Of a DNA stretch of 64,000 nt, positions 41,501 to 52,640 are shown in pieces. How positions within the stretch are numbered: position 1 is the first letter of the stretch; each line of letters begins with the position of its first letter. The DNA comes from Enoplosus armatus (taxonomy: Eukaryota > Chordata > Actinopteri > Centrarchiformes > Enoplosidae). A program made the position numbers and the translations under genes. The notes under the pieces are model-generated. The model was not told where the DNA came from, made no database searches, and was given only the letters and a program-made list of their open reading frames with translations. Location: NCBI RefSeq assembly GCF_043641665.1, contig NC_092203.1:7796067-7860066 (forward strand), in the 5' to 3' direction.

Positions 41501-44500
41501 TATTTTTAACACATTTCCCATGTTGCGACTGTTGTTCCTGATCCAGGTAGCCAGAAATGACATATGTGTAAAACACAAGCAATGTATTCATCTGTTATTT
41601 AGATAGAAACATCAATACATATCAGTATAACTTATAATAAAGGGGTTAAAAACCTTTTTAGTATTGCAACACACACCATATTTTTTCATCTACTTTAGGT
41701 GGTTGAAGGGAGTGTTTGAAGATTCTGGAAACAAATTCAGAACAGCAGTAAGTTTTTTTTAAAAACATCTTCTGGGTATTTATTTTTTGGGGAGTGTGAT
41801 CTGCGCAGAGCTCTGTGACTGGACTGTAATGGTGAAACATGACAGGCACCAAACTGGGGCAACAGTAAACTCAACAACTTACCGTTCAGGCAGCTTTACG
41901 ACAACCAGCTCTTGTTGTGTGTACTTTAAATGTACAGTCAGGGTCACAGATGACCACATGAACTGAAGATATATAATATTATACAATATAGATCTGCATT
42001 TCATTTATTCTGTTTCTGTATGTTGTAATGTTGTATTGCTACTTCTGTCTGCTCTATACATCTATATGGTTCACGTCCTTTTCATACTCACCATACAAAC
42101 CATTCAGGGAGCCCTTTTCAAGCATCTGCCTTTTTTAAGTTATTTTCCTTCAATATGTCACCCATCTAAATATGCCGCAGAGTCTGTGCAAAGTGAGCTT
42201 TAAAAGAGAACAACACGGTTTCCTTAAGGCCCAAAGAATAAACTTGATGTCAAATTGACACATTTCCGACGGCAGCTACAATGGAGTTTGATAGCAGAAC
42301 ATTTCTTTATACGATCAAACTCTGCACCTACATTTGCACAACAATATAGAAGACATCCACCGTAGAAGAGGAGGAGATACCAATTTCTCCACTGACAAAA
42401 TCCTCAACAGACTAAAATGCAATGCAGCCTCTTTTCATAATCCCCCAGCTCTCGCAAGTTGGGGTGTTTTTGTAATTTTAACAATTGTATAGGCCACATA
42501 ATGGCGACACTCACTTTTCCTTGACATAAAAACTTCCTTTCTCCTTACTTAAAACCTGCTGTCTGCAGACTCTCGGGGGTTTGCTGAAAGGCATTCTGGG
42601 TTATCTTAGAAAATCAGTAACTAAAACAAATGTAGACAAGATGATTTTTTTGGGGGGGGGAAAGGAAGTAAATTACAACACTTCATCACAAACCTGCTCC
42701 TGGAAAAAGGCCGGACGTGAACAGATTGATCTCTGAGAGTGTAAGCATAATGAGGAGGGGATTGATGGTTGAAAGCATCTGCTTAAGGGCACCAGTGCAT
42801 CTGCCGTCCCCGCCCTGCAGGACACAGCATCGCTGCACTGATTTCATGACATCACTCACTTAAATGAAGCCTGTCTGTGTGTCGACAACAGGGAGAACAG
42901 TAATGAGACAGCGCATTATTGCAATGTTCTGGTTGCCAGTGACATGGCCTGTAGAAGCTGCTAACAGATGTTTGACAACGTCTAAATGAGGATACGGAAC
43001 TGCAAACTATTTTTAGGGGGAAGCAGATTGCTGAAGCTCATTTCCAAATTGTCACGTACTTTATACATTTAAGGAAAAGTTGCATTTTGCTCTTTTTACT
43101 CCTAATAAAATCCTGGGAGATCTTTCTCCCCCTGCTGTCTCAGAATAAAGAACAGAGAAGACGAGGCCAGCCCACTCTCATCAGCACTGTGTAAACGTGT
43201 AATTACTTCGTCAACAAGGGATTTCAATCGCCTTAAAGAACTGATATAGTTTTACATTTTGTTATGCATCATTTCAGAGGTGTCACATTTTGTCCTCAGC
43301 TCATTTTAGCATGAAGCTTTGGTTGTTTTTATTCTACAGCCTGATTCCACAGTGAAAAATGTTTTTGCCCTCGAGCAGTTTAATTTGTATAAGTGAGAGA
43401 TTACTACTGCACTGTGTGATCAGAAACAAAAGAGATGTGTGTGTGTTTTATTCGAAACCATGGGCCAGACAACGTGACTGTGATGTTGATGATTTTTTAG
43501 CAAAAATATGATTTGACTGCAAAACCACACACCAAAGTCACTGACTTATCAAACACACACAAACAAACAAGTTTATCCAACTTTTCGATATTGTTTTGAT
43601 CTCTTTCATTTGATTTTAGTCTTTACAGTAACCGTGTAAGAGCCAGAAATACTGAATTAACATCAGCAGTGACAGACAGACACAGGTGTAGGCGAAGCAG
43701 GTGCTGAGTGATGAACCAACTGAAGTTCATGTTGAGCCAAAAATAAAACACACAGGGGCGACAAAGGCGATGTTCCTGATCGAGCGGCAGCTGCTCACAA
43801 ACACAAACTTGAGTCCAATCAATCAGGAATATATTTAAAACATCTTTAATTGTGCTGTTATAAAATTCAAACTGGGTAGAAAAAATATGTTTTTCAAACA
43901 TCTAGCTCATTAACAAGAGAGTGAGTGTTGTACTATAGATTTGAAATATAATATTTTGCAGTTTTAAAGTGATATTTCTGCGTACTTTTGCTACACATAT
44001 TCTCATGTGTTGTGACCCAGTATTGGCCGTTCCAGGTGTCTGTGTAGTGATACGTTCTCCTCCCTCATCGTCCCACTGCAAACTCTTCCAACGCACACAA
44101 ACTTAACTGGGGCAATGGAGTTATCCAAGTTGTTTCTTTTTTGTTTTTTTAGATTTGTGTTTATGCTTTTTTTGAGATGTAATTTTAGCTATTTTCAGCT
44201 GTTTTCAAAAGTGAAAATGGGTGCAGAAGATGGGAGTCAGAAAAGCTGGAACAACAACAGCGCTGGCTCGCACCTCGGGGGCCACCTGAGAGGCAGCAAG
44301 TCGGAGGCTGATTCCTGCCTCCAGAGAAATATCACTTTAAACACACAGTACACAGTGTAAACAGCAGAATGCGTAAAAAATCTGTAGCCCTGTAGACAAA
44401 TAAAGACAAATATATTTCCATATGTTTACATTTTTAACAATAAATAAAAAGACAAGATTCTTTATGATGCTGCTGGCAAGAGACACAAAATGTTCCATTT

Positions 44501-44867
44501 TACAGATTCAACAAATAAGTCTTTTTCTTTTCATGGACATTAAAACTTGAAGTGAAATGTCAAGACATTCGTTACTAAAACTGACCAATTAACAATCATG
44601 ATGTAGTGTAACACTCTTCCATGTACAGTACAGCGTAGTGTAGCAAATTACACCAGTTTCACCTGCGAGGACAATTTCCTTGACCTCCACTCCTTAGTGT
44701 CGTAAAAAAGGGAAACGTTTCCGACTTTAAAAAGATCAAATTCAAAGCACTCAGCTGTGAAAAAGCCACTTAAGATCTAAATCAAGGTACATCTGCAATA
44801 TCACATACACCTTTGTTTACACTACAGAACCAAAGGTGCAGAAATAAACGAATAAAATATGATGGTT

Positions 44868-44873
44868 TTTAAT
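44868..44873 (-). terminator. Possible arl13b polyadenylation signal (ATTAAA)
   Basis: Minus-strand ATTAAA about 490 nt after the arl13b stop. It is the nearest plausible signal I see; no canonical AATAAA was noticed on this strand between 44,360 and the stop. The true 3' end could lie further left. Confidence 0.25.
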
Positions 44874-45357
44874 GGCGACGTGTATACAAATCCATTATTC
44901 AGTAACAGACATGAACATAGATAAGGTTATAGCGGACATATTTACATTCTTTGTCAATTAAAAGCATTTCAGTCGGACACATGGGGTCCATACTGTCTAA
45001 CACTGATATTAACAATAAAAAATAAAGTTTCAGTCTACGGTTGCGTTGAGTTCAGCACCAAACGTGCTTTTAACGAGTGAAGACAGAACCTGACGTGAAA
45101 TCGTTTCACGCAAGGTTTGATGTTTCACACTGAATCGTGTCAGTTTGTGAAACCAAACAACAGCTTCTGAGCAGGACTTCATTTCCCATGCTGCTCCTGT
45201 GTTTCGTGTCGCACTTCAGCGCTCAGCGGCTCCCACGTCGGGAGGCGTCCGTCTGCAGTGTCTCTGTGTTTGGTTGTCTACACACCGCTCGCTTGAGACA
45301 CAAAGCAAAAAAAGGGGGGAGAGCCGTGACTGGAGGACCTCAATCAGTAAAAGGAGG

Positions 45358-45434
45358 TTAAAAAATGATGTCATGAGCATCGCCGTTAGGCCGAGGCCTG
45401 TTCGCAAGAGGTGGGAGAGGCTTCTTGTAAAATT
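45358..45434 (-). CDS. arl13b: arl13b terminal coding exon 10
   Basis: 77 nt including TAA at 45358-45360. It encodes [18 protein letters not shown] and ends AHDIIF; the human tail reads AHDVIS. The acceptor is CCACAG after a C-rich tract. Confidence 0.94.
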
Positions 45435-48400
45435 CTGTGGAGGGGGTGGGGGAAAAAAACGGTTAGACTACGTTAGTAAACTACATCCATCGAGTCCTGA
45501 AATAAAAACACTGTCAATTCGAACTCTATTGAGAAGAACACAAGCAAAAAGAGAAAAGGCTTTAGCCGTGGCAGTTGATGCAGAGGTAGATGGGATATGA
45601 AGACTGGGGAGAGAAAATGTGGATGAATACACAGACATGCCTTTGAGTTGATTAAGATGTCTGCCACCATGAAGGACCCACACACATTCAAGCATATGCC
45701 TGGTGAGATGCAGGAAGAGAGAGATAGTGATGTGGGTCTGGGATGCTAATTAAAAGTCAACACACATCTTAAGGCAGACAGAGTTCAGTGTTTCCTCTGC
45801 AACACCACACTGAGTTATTTACCACTGCTGCTGCGAAACAAACAAACCCACCAGACTTTCTCCTCTGAAAAACTAATGTAGTGCTGCTATTTACAAGAAG
45901 TATTTTTATTTTTTATGCACAGAGGAAACACTGGCTCAGTGCCATGACAGATAGTCAAAAGGTTAATCCACACAAAGACCGGGTTAGTGAGAAAGTGAAT
46001 GGTTTTATAAGAAAAAGGAAGCAATGCATGAAATTAAACAGTGAGGGATGAAGAGTGACCGGACTTCACAGGTATCTTTACCAGAATGTCTCGAGTCCCC
46101 GAGTGGCTCTAGTTTTGGCAGCCTAGAAACTTTGGGTGTAGCCCATCCCACTAAAAGAAAATAAAGGAACACGGATCAGGACAAATGTGGAAAATCCTAC
46201 AAAAAAAGGAAGAAAGTCAGAAGTGATGCTCAGGCTCCATCTTTGTACCAGGAGTAGAATCTGGTTTATCGGACTCCTTTATAGATCAGAGGTTGCTCAG
46301 ACGGATTAACAACAATGACAATGCATCTAACAGTCTATAGCAAGACAGCGATCGCTTCGCTTCATCACAGAAGTATCAGAAGTCATGATCCAGCACTTAA
46401 TCCCTGTCCTACAACTTCATCACCCGTTGTCAAAGCGCTCTATTGATGTTTTTGATATGGAGGATACTCGTGCCGAGCTGAGCCAAGAGCGACTGTGACA
46501 CAGGGCAAGTGTTTTTCCACAGCTCTGATACGACCAGTAAACAGTTCAATTGGACTGATATTTTAAACTACGACGCTACACAAGCAGCTCATGATGATGC
46601 GCAGACTGACCTGGAGGAGGTGGAGGGGTGGGGCTCTCTGCTGGCCCGTCCTCGGTCCTCAGCGGGTCCACCCTGTGCTTCCTCTTCAGGTGCAGCTTCC
46701 TCGTCTTCTTTTTGTCTGGATCGCCTGTTGTAGCTGAAAGAACAGAGACATTTAAAAAAGGCATGTGACAGAAAAACATTTTCTTAAATAAGCCTGCCGT
46801 CAGTGAGCAAAGTCATGTAATTATCTCCTTAAAGCTTAATTATCTTTTCAGATATTCAGTTCTCCGAGCTGAGTGAAGAAGAGGAGGATACATATCAGAC
46901 AGTTGCTTCATTTGACTTATCTCTTTCAAATTCTGAAATATCTCAAACAAATATTTGTTGCCGTCTCTAACGTTTCTTTAATCGTTTGCTTTCAAAGTGA
47001 AAACAGATTTAATATCTTGGTTTCTATTTATCTACACGCTCAGACCCCCCCCCCATATGGTCCAAAAGAGCTGCGAGGAAAGACTCTTCAAAAAAGGTGC
47101 CTGCTGCCCTCACATCTACACAGATAATCAGTTTCATCTGTCATTTCTACATGACTTCTAAATAAATATCCTGGCAGAGAGAACATTTTATAAAACTGTT
47201 TGCCAAGTGATTGAAATCATGCGGCGTTATCTCATCAACCAGGCACACATTCACAGCTATTCCCGCCATGAAACTGTGTACAGCGATAAAATAAACTGGA
47301 CATGTTTGAGATGGTTTCAAAGATCTATCACTCACTTGAACTGGCATTTTCCGACGTTTGTCTTGTGTCGTCTGGCTCTTCGTCGTTGTCTTCCTCATAC
47401 TCCTCTTCCTCTTGATCAACATCCGTCTTTGGGCTGTTGGTCCTGGCCTCCTGCAACCTCTTCCTCTCCCTTTCTTTATCCTCGTTCTGAAAGGAACATG
47501 AAAGCCAATCTTTCCTGAGCCCTTTGAAATAAACAATAACTTCAGCTTCTGAACAATCTCAAACGCGGTCACACACCTCAGAGATGGCGTTGCTGATTGG
47601 TTGGAAGGGGCTGGGCATGTTTTCATCATCCGGCTCCTCTTCCTGGATCTGCCGGCCCTCTCGTTCTGCCTCTTCCCGCTCCTGTCGCTCTCTGCGGAGA
47701 CAACAAGATGTTTTCAGTATAATGTTACATTTAGAAAAACTGATCTGAGGTCAGATTTAAGTACAGTGTGCATTTCTACCATTCAGTGGTCTTTTTTTGT
47801 TACTTTGCGCAGAAAGGGAGATTGCACACTTCTTGGTATTTTGACATTTCCATTAATCTCTTATTTCATTTACCATGCCACTCTGGACAGTGGCTACAAG
47901 GATTTGCAGTTCAAGTTTGATTGTTGAAACTAATTTCTTAAATTTGATTCCACAGATGTTGATTGTTGATATTTTTTACTGTCACCTCTCTTCTCGTATC
48001 CGCCGGACTCTTTCCGCCCTCTCCTTCTTGTCCTGGTCCTCCAGAGCGCGCTGCTCGGCCGTGTCCTTCTGCACGCGCTCAGTAATGGCCTCGTAGTCTT
48101 TGGCAATGTTGTTGAGGAGCCACTTCAGGCCCTTCTTGATGGACTTGTCGACCTTTTTGCCATAGCCTAGAACTGCAGAGCATGGCTCCTGGGGGAGGAA
48201 AACACATTGGAGACATAAGACCTCACTAGCACCTCTCAGTGTTTAAAGACAAACTTTGTTTTCACAAGTGGTTTTGCAAGATACTTTGGAATAAAGCAGC
48301 CACCACACTTCATGCTATCTTAAGCTGCCCTGTGCTTAAGAGTGAGAATGAAAAGTTTAAAAAAAACAAAAACATGTCTATGTCTATATATGGGTGAAAC

Positions 48401-51260
48401 CACAGTTAAACCACATGTCCTTAATGTCATTCAACTGCCGTTCTACAACAGGTGCACAAACACTTACGATCTGACAGAGACACTTGTTCTCGTTAACGAG
48501 CTTCTCTAACGACAGGTTCTCAATGATGTCTGCTTCAGCCAGCGCTCCCTCCTGGTCTTGTTTGTTGGCGAGCCTGAAAGCAGAGAGGAATAAAGAGATT
48601 GCTGATGTGAAAAAAAAGCTAAATAAATACAGAAAGACTTTGCAACTTATGGAAATCTTATGGAAATGTGACTCAGCCCTGATTGTGGATTGTTGATGAG
48701 AACACTCTCTGCAAACCTGGAAAAATACTTTAAACTCTCCTGCATGAACTGTGCTTTGTGTCCTGATTACTGATTGAGCAGATGCCTTCAGGAATCAATC
48801 TGCGGTGCACGTATTCTGCAACAAATTGGACCAAGGCCGGGCAATTTCTCCATCATCTCCTCATCTTTTACACCTCACCCTCTGTGCTTTCACAAGTATG
48901 TTTTTACCCACATTTTGAATATACAACTTTACAATTCTTTTGCCTTTGTCCAGTGTAATTCCCTGGGATGATGATGGAGCACTCACACTAGCACAGGTTT
49001 CCCTGCGATGCGCGGGTGCTGGAGGACCTCGGCCATGGTGTCCCGTGTCTCCTGGATCCTCTGGACATCGCTGGAGTCCACCACAAACACCACACCGTGC
49101 GACTCTGAGTAGTAGTTCTTCCAGATGCCCCGGATTCTCTTCCCGCCACCCAGATCAAAGATAGTCACCTCGAACTTGCCCTGCTTCAGGTCAACCTTGG
49201 AGAAACCCACTGTAGGAGCCACATCCAGGGGATTGTCTGAAACAAATTAGCAAACAGAAATCATGTTAGAGGCAACACATGCTGTAAGCTCATTGAAACC
49301 TTTTAACACAACTTCTGCAGCACAACTTACTTTGCTTCAAAATTTTAAAAATGTATCAGCAGTGATGAAATATAAAAGCAGCGAGGCATTAGCGGCAAGC
49401 AGTTTGATGTAAAATATACATAATACATACTAAACAGAAGAGGAAATGAGGCAGTTTATTCAGAGTAAACAAGTCAAAGAACACAGTTAACAAAGTCAAC
49501 TTTTCTATTATTTACGAAGACTTTTTTAAAACCAGAAAAATGTGCAAAACACTAAATATACTTTATTAACATTTATAACAGTCCTAACCTCCTTGGATTC
49601 CTCGTACTGTGGCTGTCTTCCCTGCATTATCCAGTCCCACCATAACCAGAGTCACCTTCCTGTTGGGTAAGAAAGGGAAAAGATGAATACACATGAACAT
49701 AGACGTCACTATAATAAGTCGGGGTCCAGGAGAAGAACCACATGATGCCGTCTGTTGTGCCCTGAATCCAAATGTGCAGTCTCCAAGCTACATTAGCTGG
49801 CATTAGCTCTTATGACGCATTTGGGGGCACAGATAAGCCAATTAATAATCTGAATGCCCAACACAATCAGAGATGTGCACAGTGGAGTGAGTCAGCAATA
49901 GTCACGTGGTCAGCTCACACAAATAAAACAGGACAAAGATACAGTAGATTTGCTCAAGGCAATATTAGTACTGATTATTCTTGTAATATTTGGCCAGTGT
50001 TGTAATAGGCAAATTTACTTTTCTGTGTTCTGTTCCCCTAGAAACATTTCACTGTATACTTATTTCAGTGCATTTATCCCGAGACTTACAAAAATGCATA
50101 TTGGCATGAGTTAATGTGAAATTTCCCTAAAAGCAGATGATGACACTCCCTGCAGTATGCATGCATGCTCACACCTGGACAGTAAACTGGGAGGATTTTC
50201 CCCACAAAGTTGCTCAATAGTCCAGAAATCTTACTAATGCAAAGGTACCATCTTAGTGGGAATGTTAATAAAGAAGTGTAACAAACTTTTCTGAAAGCAA
50301 TGCAACATTTGCATCAGAATTTGCAACACTTTTGCCTCAACAGGAAGCATAATCGCAGTCTGACTACATTTAGCTCCAACCAGCCTTTTTAGTTTAACAC
50401 ATAATTGCTCTCACAATAATATCGGAGAATCTATAACCACTTTTTGAATGGACCTTTCAAAGATAAAGACATAGCAGGACATTTTCAGTAGATGCTCATG
50501 CTGTAATCACAACAGCAATCTTGCAAATCTTTAGGCTTACATTTTGGCTCCTGGCATTAAATGCTGTCTAGAAGGAAAAACATTAAATATAAAACAAAGG
50601 AAGGAACTGAATCCTTTGAGTAAACTCACACCGAAAAGGACGAACCTGTACGAACCTAAGAAGATATGGACATAAAGCTAAATCGTAGACATAAACACAA
50701 CCCGTCTTTGTCTCCTGGACGCATACTTAACTTTGACACTTGCGCCGAAAAGACATCAACCGCACTATCCATCTAACCGTCCTCTGGAGCCAATTGGCCT
50801 TCATCAGGGAAGCGGCTTGATGTAAACCTCCAAAAAAGGTGAGACACTGTCCGCCCGCTCGACACTAACCCATAACCCTTTGTCCGTGCTGCTACAAACC
50901 CCTCACAGCCACAGGCCAAAAGGAGGAGACCCACTGAACAGACCTGGCTGCAGGATTAGGTGGGGATTTCTGACTAAGTCCACAGGATCAGATGCCTCAC
51001 AGGTACCACGTGGCTTAAGCACTGTTTTAGATGCTCTTTATGCAGTCGCATAGGGCCACTCTGCTAAAAAACACTGAGAATAATAACTGCAGGCTCAAGG
51101 CATGTTCATAAAAAGGTATTATTTTCATTATTTACCAAATATGTTTATGATTTATATGATTTAATTTTTTGCTCTAGCCTATAAAATGTCCGATAAGAAA
51201 GGCAAATGTATTTTTATAGTCCTGTCAACAAGGCAATTCAAAGTACTTCAGCCATAAGCC

Positions 51261-51293
<33 letters not shown>

Positions 51294-52059
51294 TAAATAT
51301 ATATATAATAGATATATAATAGAAATAAAGTCCATCACAATTTTACTAAAACCCAAAGAGGCGTATTCAAACGATTAAAGACATTTGATTAACAATTAAA
51401 ACACAAAAAAGCAGCAACTCCTCATAGCGAAGAAGCTGGATTGATTCTTTTAGATCATCAAATGAGTTACCAATTGTCTTTCTGTCAATCAACTTAATGA
51501 TTAATCAACTAATCATTTCAGCTCTAATATCTGTAATAAGCCCCCATTATCTACCATCTAGCGAATCATTCACTTCAGATTCTAATTAAACACAGGCAGC
51601 ATTTCATACAAAACAAAGGGGTCTTCATCATTACAAGACAACATGTTTGCAGGGTACATCAGGTGCAACAAAGTGCTTTCTTTATTTTACTTATTTGGCT
51701 GTGATAATATAAGAAAGTTAAAATACAAGCAGAATGGAAATTCATCATGTCCACTTTATTACTTTTCTAGGTCATAATCCACCGAACCTGTGGGTTAGAG
51801 TTTGTAGCTATTTTATTCTGTTGAAAAGTGGATCATAATAAACTGCTTAGTCCCAATGGAAAAGGGAGACTGAAAACATCAAATCAGTCGTTAAACAGTG
51901 ACTACAAACTGGGCTCAAACCACTGAAACAAACTGATTTGAGCTGAGTGACGAGGGCAGGAGGAGGACAGACTTTGGCATCATAATATCACCTAACTTAC
52001 CTTGCAGGCTCTCGCCAGCGTTTCAGCCAGTTGCAGCAATTCGCCATCAGGCTAAACAT
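45358..52059 (-). CDS. arl13b: arl13b, ADP-ribosylation factor-like 13B (complete, 10 coding exons)
   Basis: Atypical Arf-family GTPase of the primary cilium, needed for axoneme integrity and Hedgehog signalling and known as a GEF for ARL3; human mutations cause Joubert syndrome. Joining ten exons gives 1,224 nt, or 407 residues plus stop. Visible features: N-terminal Cys8-Cys9 (palmitoylation pair), P-loop GLDNAGKT at 28-35, [10 protein letters not shown] at 71-80, NKQD guanine-binding motif at 130-133, a charged Glu/Arg-rich coiled-coil tract at about 190-250, an acidic segment, RVDP at 339-342 (the ciliary-targeting RVxP motif), a Pro run at 355-359 and a Pro-rich tail. Gly75 replaces the catalytic Gln of ordinary Arfs, as is normal for this family. 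Arg79, Trp82 and Tyr86 are present. Human ARL13B is 428 residues, so the length fits. The start is the Met of MFSLMANCC, which aligns with the family N terminus. Identification is by remembered alignment to human ARL13B. Confidence 0.97.
46082..46150 (-). CDS. arl13b: arl13b coding exon 9
   Basis: 69 nt, residues 360-383: [19 protein letters not shown], close to the human [17 protein letters not shown]. Acceptor TTTTAG, donor GTAAAG. Introns 8 (46151-46610) and 9 (45435-46081) show nothing recognisable. Confidence 0.94.
46611..46733 (-). CDS. arl13b: arl13b coding exon 8 (RVDP ciliary motif)
   Basis: 123 nt, residues 319-360. It has a basic stretch [19 protein letters not shown] followed by [13 protein letters not shown] corresponds to human RVEP, the RVxP ciliary sorting motif. 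Acceptor TTTCAG, donor GTCAGT. Confidence 0.95.
47336..47486 (-). CDS. arl13b: arl13b coding exon 7 (acidic linker)
   Basis: 151 nt, residues 269-319. It is Glu/Asp-rich and poorly conserved ([17 protein letters not shown]). Without splicing the frame stops within three codons, so the GTGAGT donor at 47330-47335 fixes the end. Intron 7 (46734-47335, 602 bp) holds a run of C bases near 47046 and nothing else recognised. Confidence 0.92.
47577..47691 (-). CDS. arl13b: arl13b coding exon 6
   Basis: 115 nt, residues 230-268. It continues the coiled coil ([20 protein letters not shown]) and then has [13 protein letters not shown], which matches the NPFQPI region of human ARL13B. Acceptor CCGCAG, donor GTGTGTG. 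Confidence 0.94.
47986..48188 (-). CDS. arl13b: arl13b coding exon 5 (end of GTPase fold, start of coiled coil)
   Basis: 203 nt, residues 163-230. It begins [20 protein letters not shown], then [14 protein letters not shown] and a highly charged [14 protein letters not shown] helix. Acceptor CCCCAG, donor GTGACAG (a less common donor). Confidence 0.95.
48468..48573 (-). CDS. arl13b: arl13b coding exon 4 (NKQD motif)
   Basis: 106 nt, residues 127-162, starting [15 protein letters not shown]. Acceptor TTTCAG, donor GTAAGTG. Intron 3 (48574-48986, 413 bp) holds no other recognisable feature. Confidence 0.96.
48987..49236 (-). CDS. arl13b: arl13b coding exon 3 (switch regions)
   Basis: 250 nt, residues 44-127. 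It contains APTVGFSKV (switch I side), [17 protein letters not shown] (switch II side) and VFVVDSSD. Donor GTGAGT at 48981-48986. An in-frame stop straight after the donor confirms the exon end. Confidence 0.96.
49589..49659 (-). CDS. arl13b: arl13b coding exon 2 (P-loop)
   Basis: Acceptor ACAG and donor GTTAGG are both readable. The 71 nt encode residues 20-44 with the GLDNAGKT nucleotide-binding loop. The 2,341-bp intron 1 separates it from exon 1; intron 2 (49237-49588) shows nothing else. Confidence 0.95.
51260..51327. repeat. Compound (AT)n(AC)n microsatellite
   Basis: About eleven AT units run directly into about six AC units and then imperfect AT-rich DNA. It lies within arl13b intron 1. 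Confidence 0.95.
51330..51530 (+). mobile_element. Dispersed MITE-like repeat, copy 2 (GCTGCAACTAA / ATTAATCG family)
   Basis: It contains AAAGTCCATCACAATTTT, ACCCAAAGAGG, then ATGATTAATCAACTAATCATTTCAGCTCTAA at its right end. This resembles a common percomorph non-autonomous DNA transposon whose ends read roughly TAGGGCTGCAACTAA and TTAGTTGCAGCTCTA. Other copies are at 37253 and 55860. The family is recalled from memory and was not searched. Confidence 0.6.
52001..52059 (-). CDS. arl13b: arl13b coding exon 1
   Basis: Encodes [19 protein letters not shown] plus two bases of Arg20. It ends at donor GTAAGT (51995-52000). It carries the membrane-anchoring Cys pair. A second in-frame ATG at codon 5 could also be used. 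Confidence 0.95.
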
Positions 52060-52559
52060 CGCAGTCCGAGTCCAGATGACTGCAATCAAGTGGTCATCTA
52101 GCCAGAAGCGTCACACCACTATCCAGCCCTGTTTAAACAGCTGATCAACTCTTCACCTATATTAGCTACATAGCGAGCTAACTCATGATAGCATCAACGT
52201 TAGCAGCTTTTTAAAGTGATCGGTGTGACCAGCGCAGATGAATCCAGTGTCTGTCACCATGTGTTATCGATACACGTTATTCTAGATAACATCGATTTAC
52301 AGAACTACAAAATCCGTGTCCCGTTACCTAAGGTTGGCTAAAGCTAATGTAGCTAGCGATAACGGTATCTTATTAGCTCGTTTAGTTTCAGTCTCAGCGC
52401 ACGAGTGAGTCCGTTAACGTACGCGTGACCGTTTATCACATCAACTAAAACAGGTTTTCATGTATAAGCGAATGCAGCTACAGTCAGTATTTTACTCACG
52501 AAATATGAGCTAACTGTTACTTAGCGTTAGCTGATTTGTAGCTGTCTGCTTTGTTTACG

Positions 52560-52640
52560 CCGTCTTTTCTGCTGCTAGGCTGCGGACGTGCTTGCGTCAT
52601 CTTCCGTGTTCAACAAATCAGCGTCGCTCGTTCCAGATGG
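52560..52640 (-). promoter_or_regulatory. Probable arl13b promoter / 5' end
   Basis: This patch is richer in CpG than its surroundings and lies about 500 bp upstream of the arl13b ATG. On the minus strand it carries CGGAAG (ETS-type, 52601-52606) next to ATGACGCA (ATF/CRE-like, 52593-52600), a pair common in TATA-less housekeeping promoters. The 5' UTR would run through about 52060-52560, which may itself contain an intron. No transcript evidence is visible. Confidence 0.5.

Larger units (their letters stand above)
25945..45357. other. Intergenic, gene-poor with many repeats; right end holds arl13b 3' UTR
   Basis: Apart from the repeats listed separately I see no gene. The longest ORFs are a pyrimidine-rich low-complexity frame at 36379-36783 and one that begins inside the CA repeat at 30250; neither looks real. 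Roughly the last 500 bp may be arl13b 3' UTR. Confidence 0.65.
49660..52000 (-). other. arl13b intron 1
   Basis: A 2.3-kb intron. It holds a CpG-bearing block at about 50,600-50,920, an AT/AC microsatellite at 51260-51327 and a dispersed repeat copy at about 51,330-51,530. No long ORF is present; in particular I see no single-exon syntaxin gene nested here. Confidence 0.85.

Noticed and set aside
45199..45600. 133-residue plus-strand ORF
   Set aside because: Antisense shadow over the last arl13b exon and intron 9.
47147..47629. 160-residue minus-strand ORF
   Set aside because: Runs through arl13b exons 6-7 and their intron in the wrong frame.
49660..52000. Possible nested syntaxin-type single-exon gene in arl13b intron 1
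   Set aside because: I recall such a gene near mammalian ARL13B, but no ORF of the required length or t-SNARE pattern is present in any intron here.
52323..52338. Possible RFX X-box upstream of arl13b (GTTACC half-site)
   Set aside because: Only one half-site matches; the second half does not fit the RGYAAC consensus.
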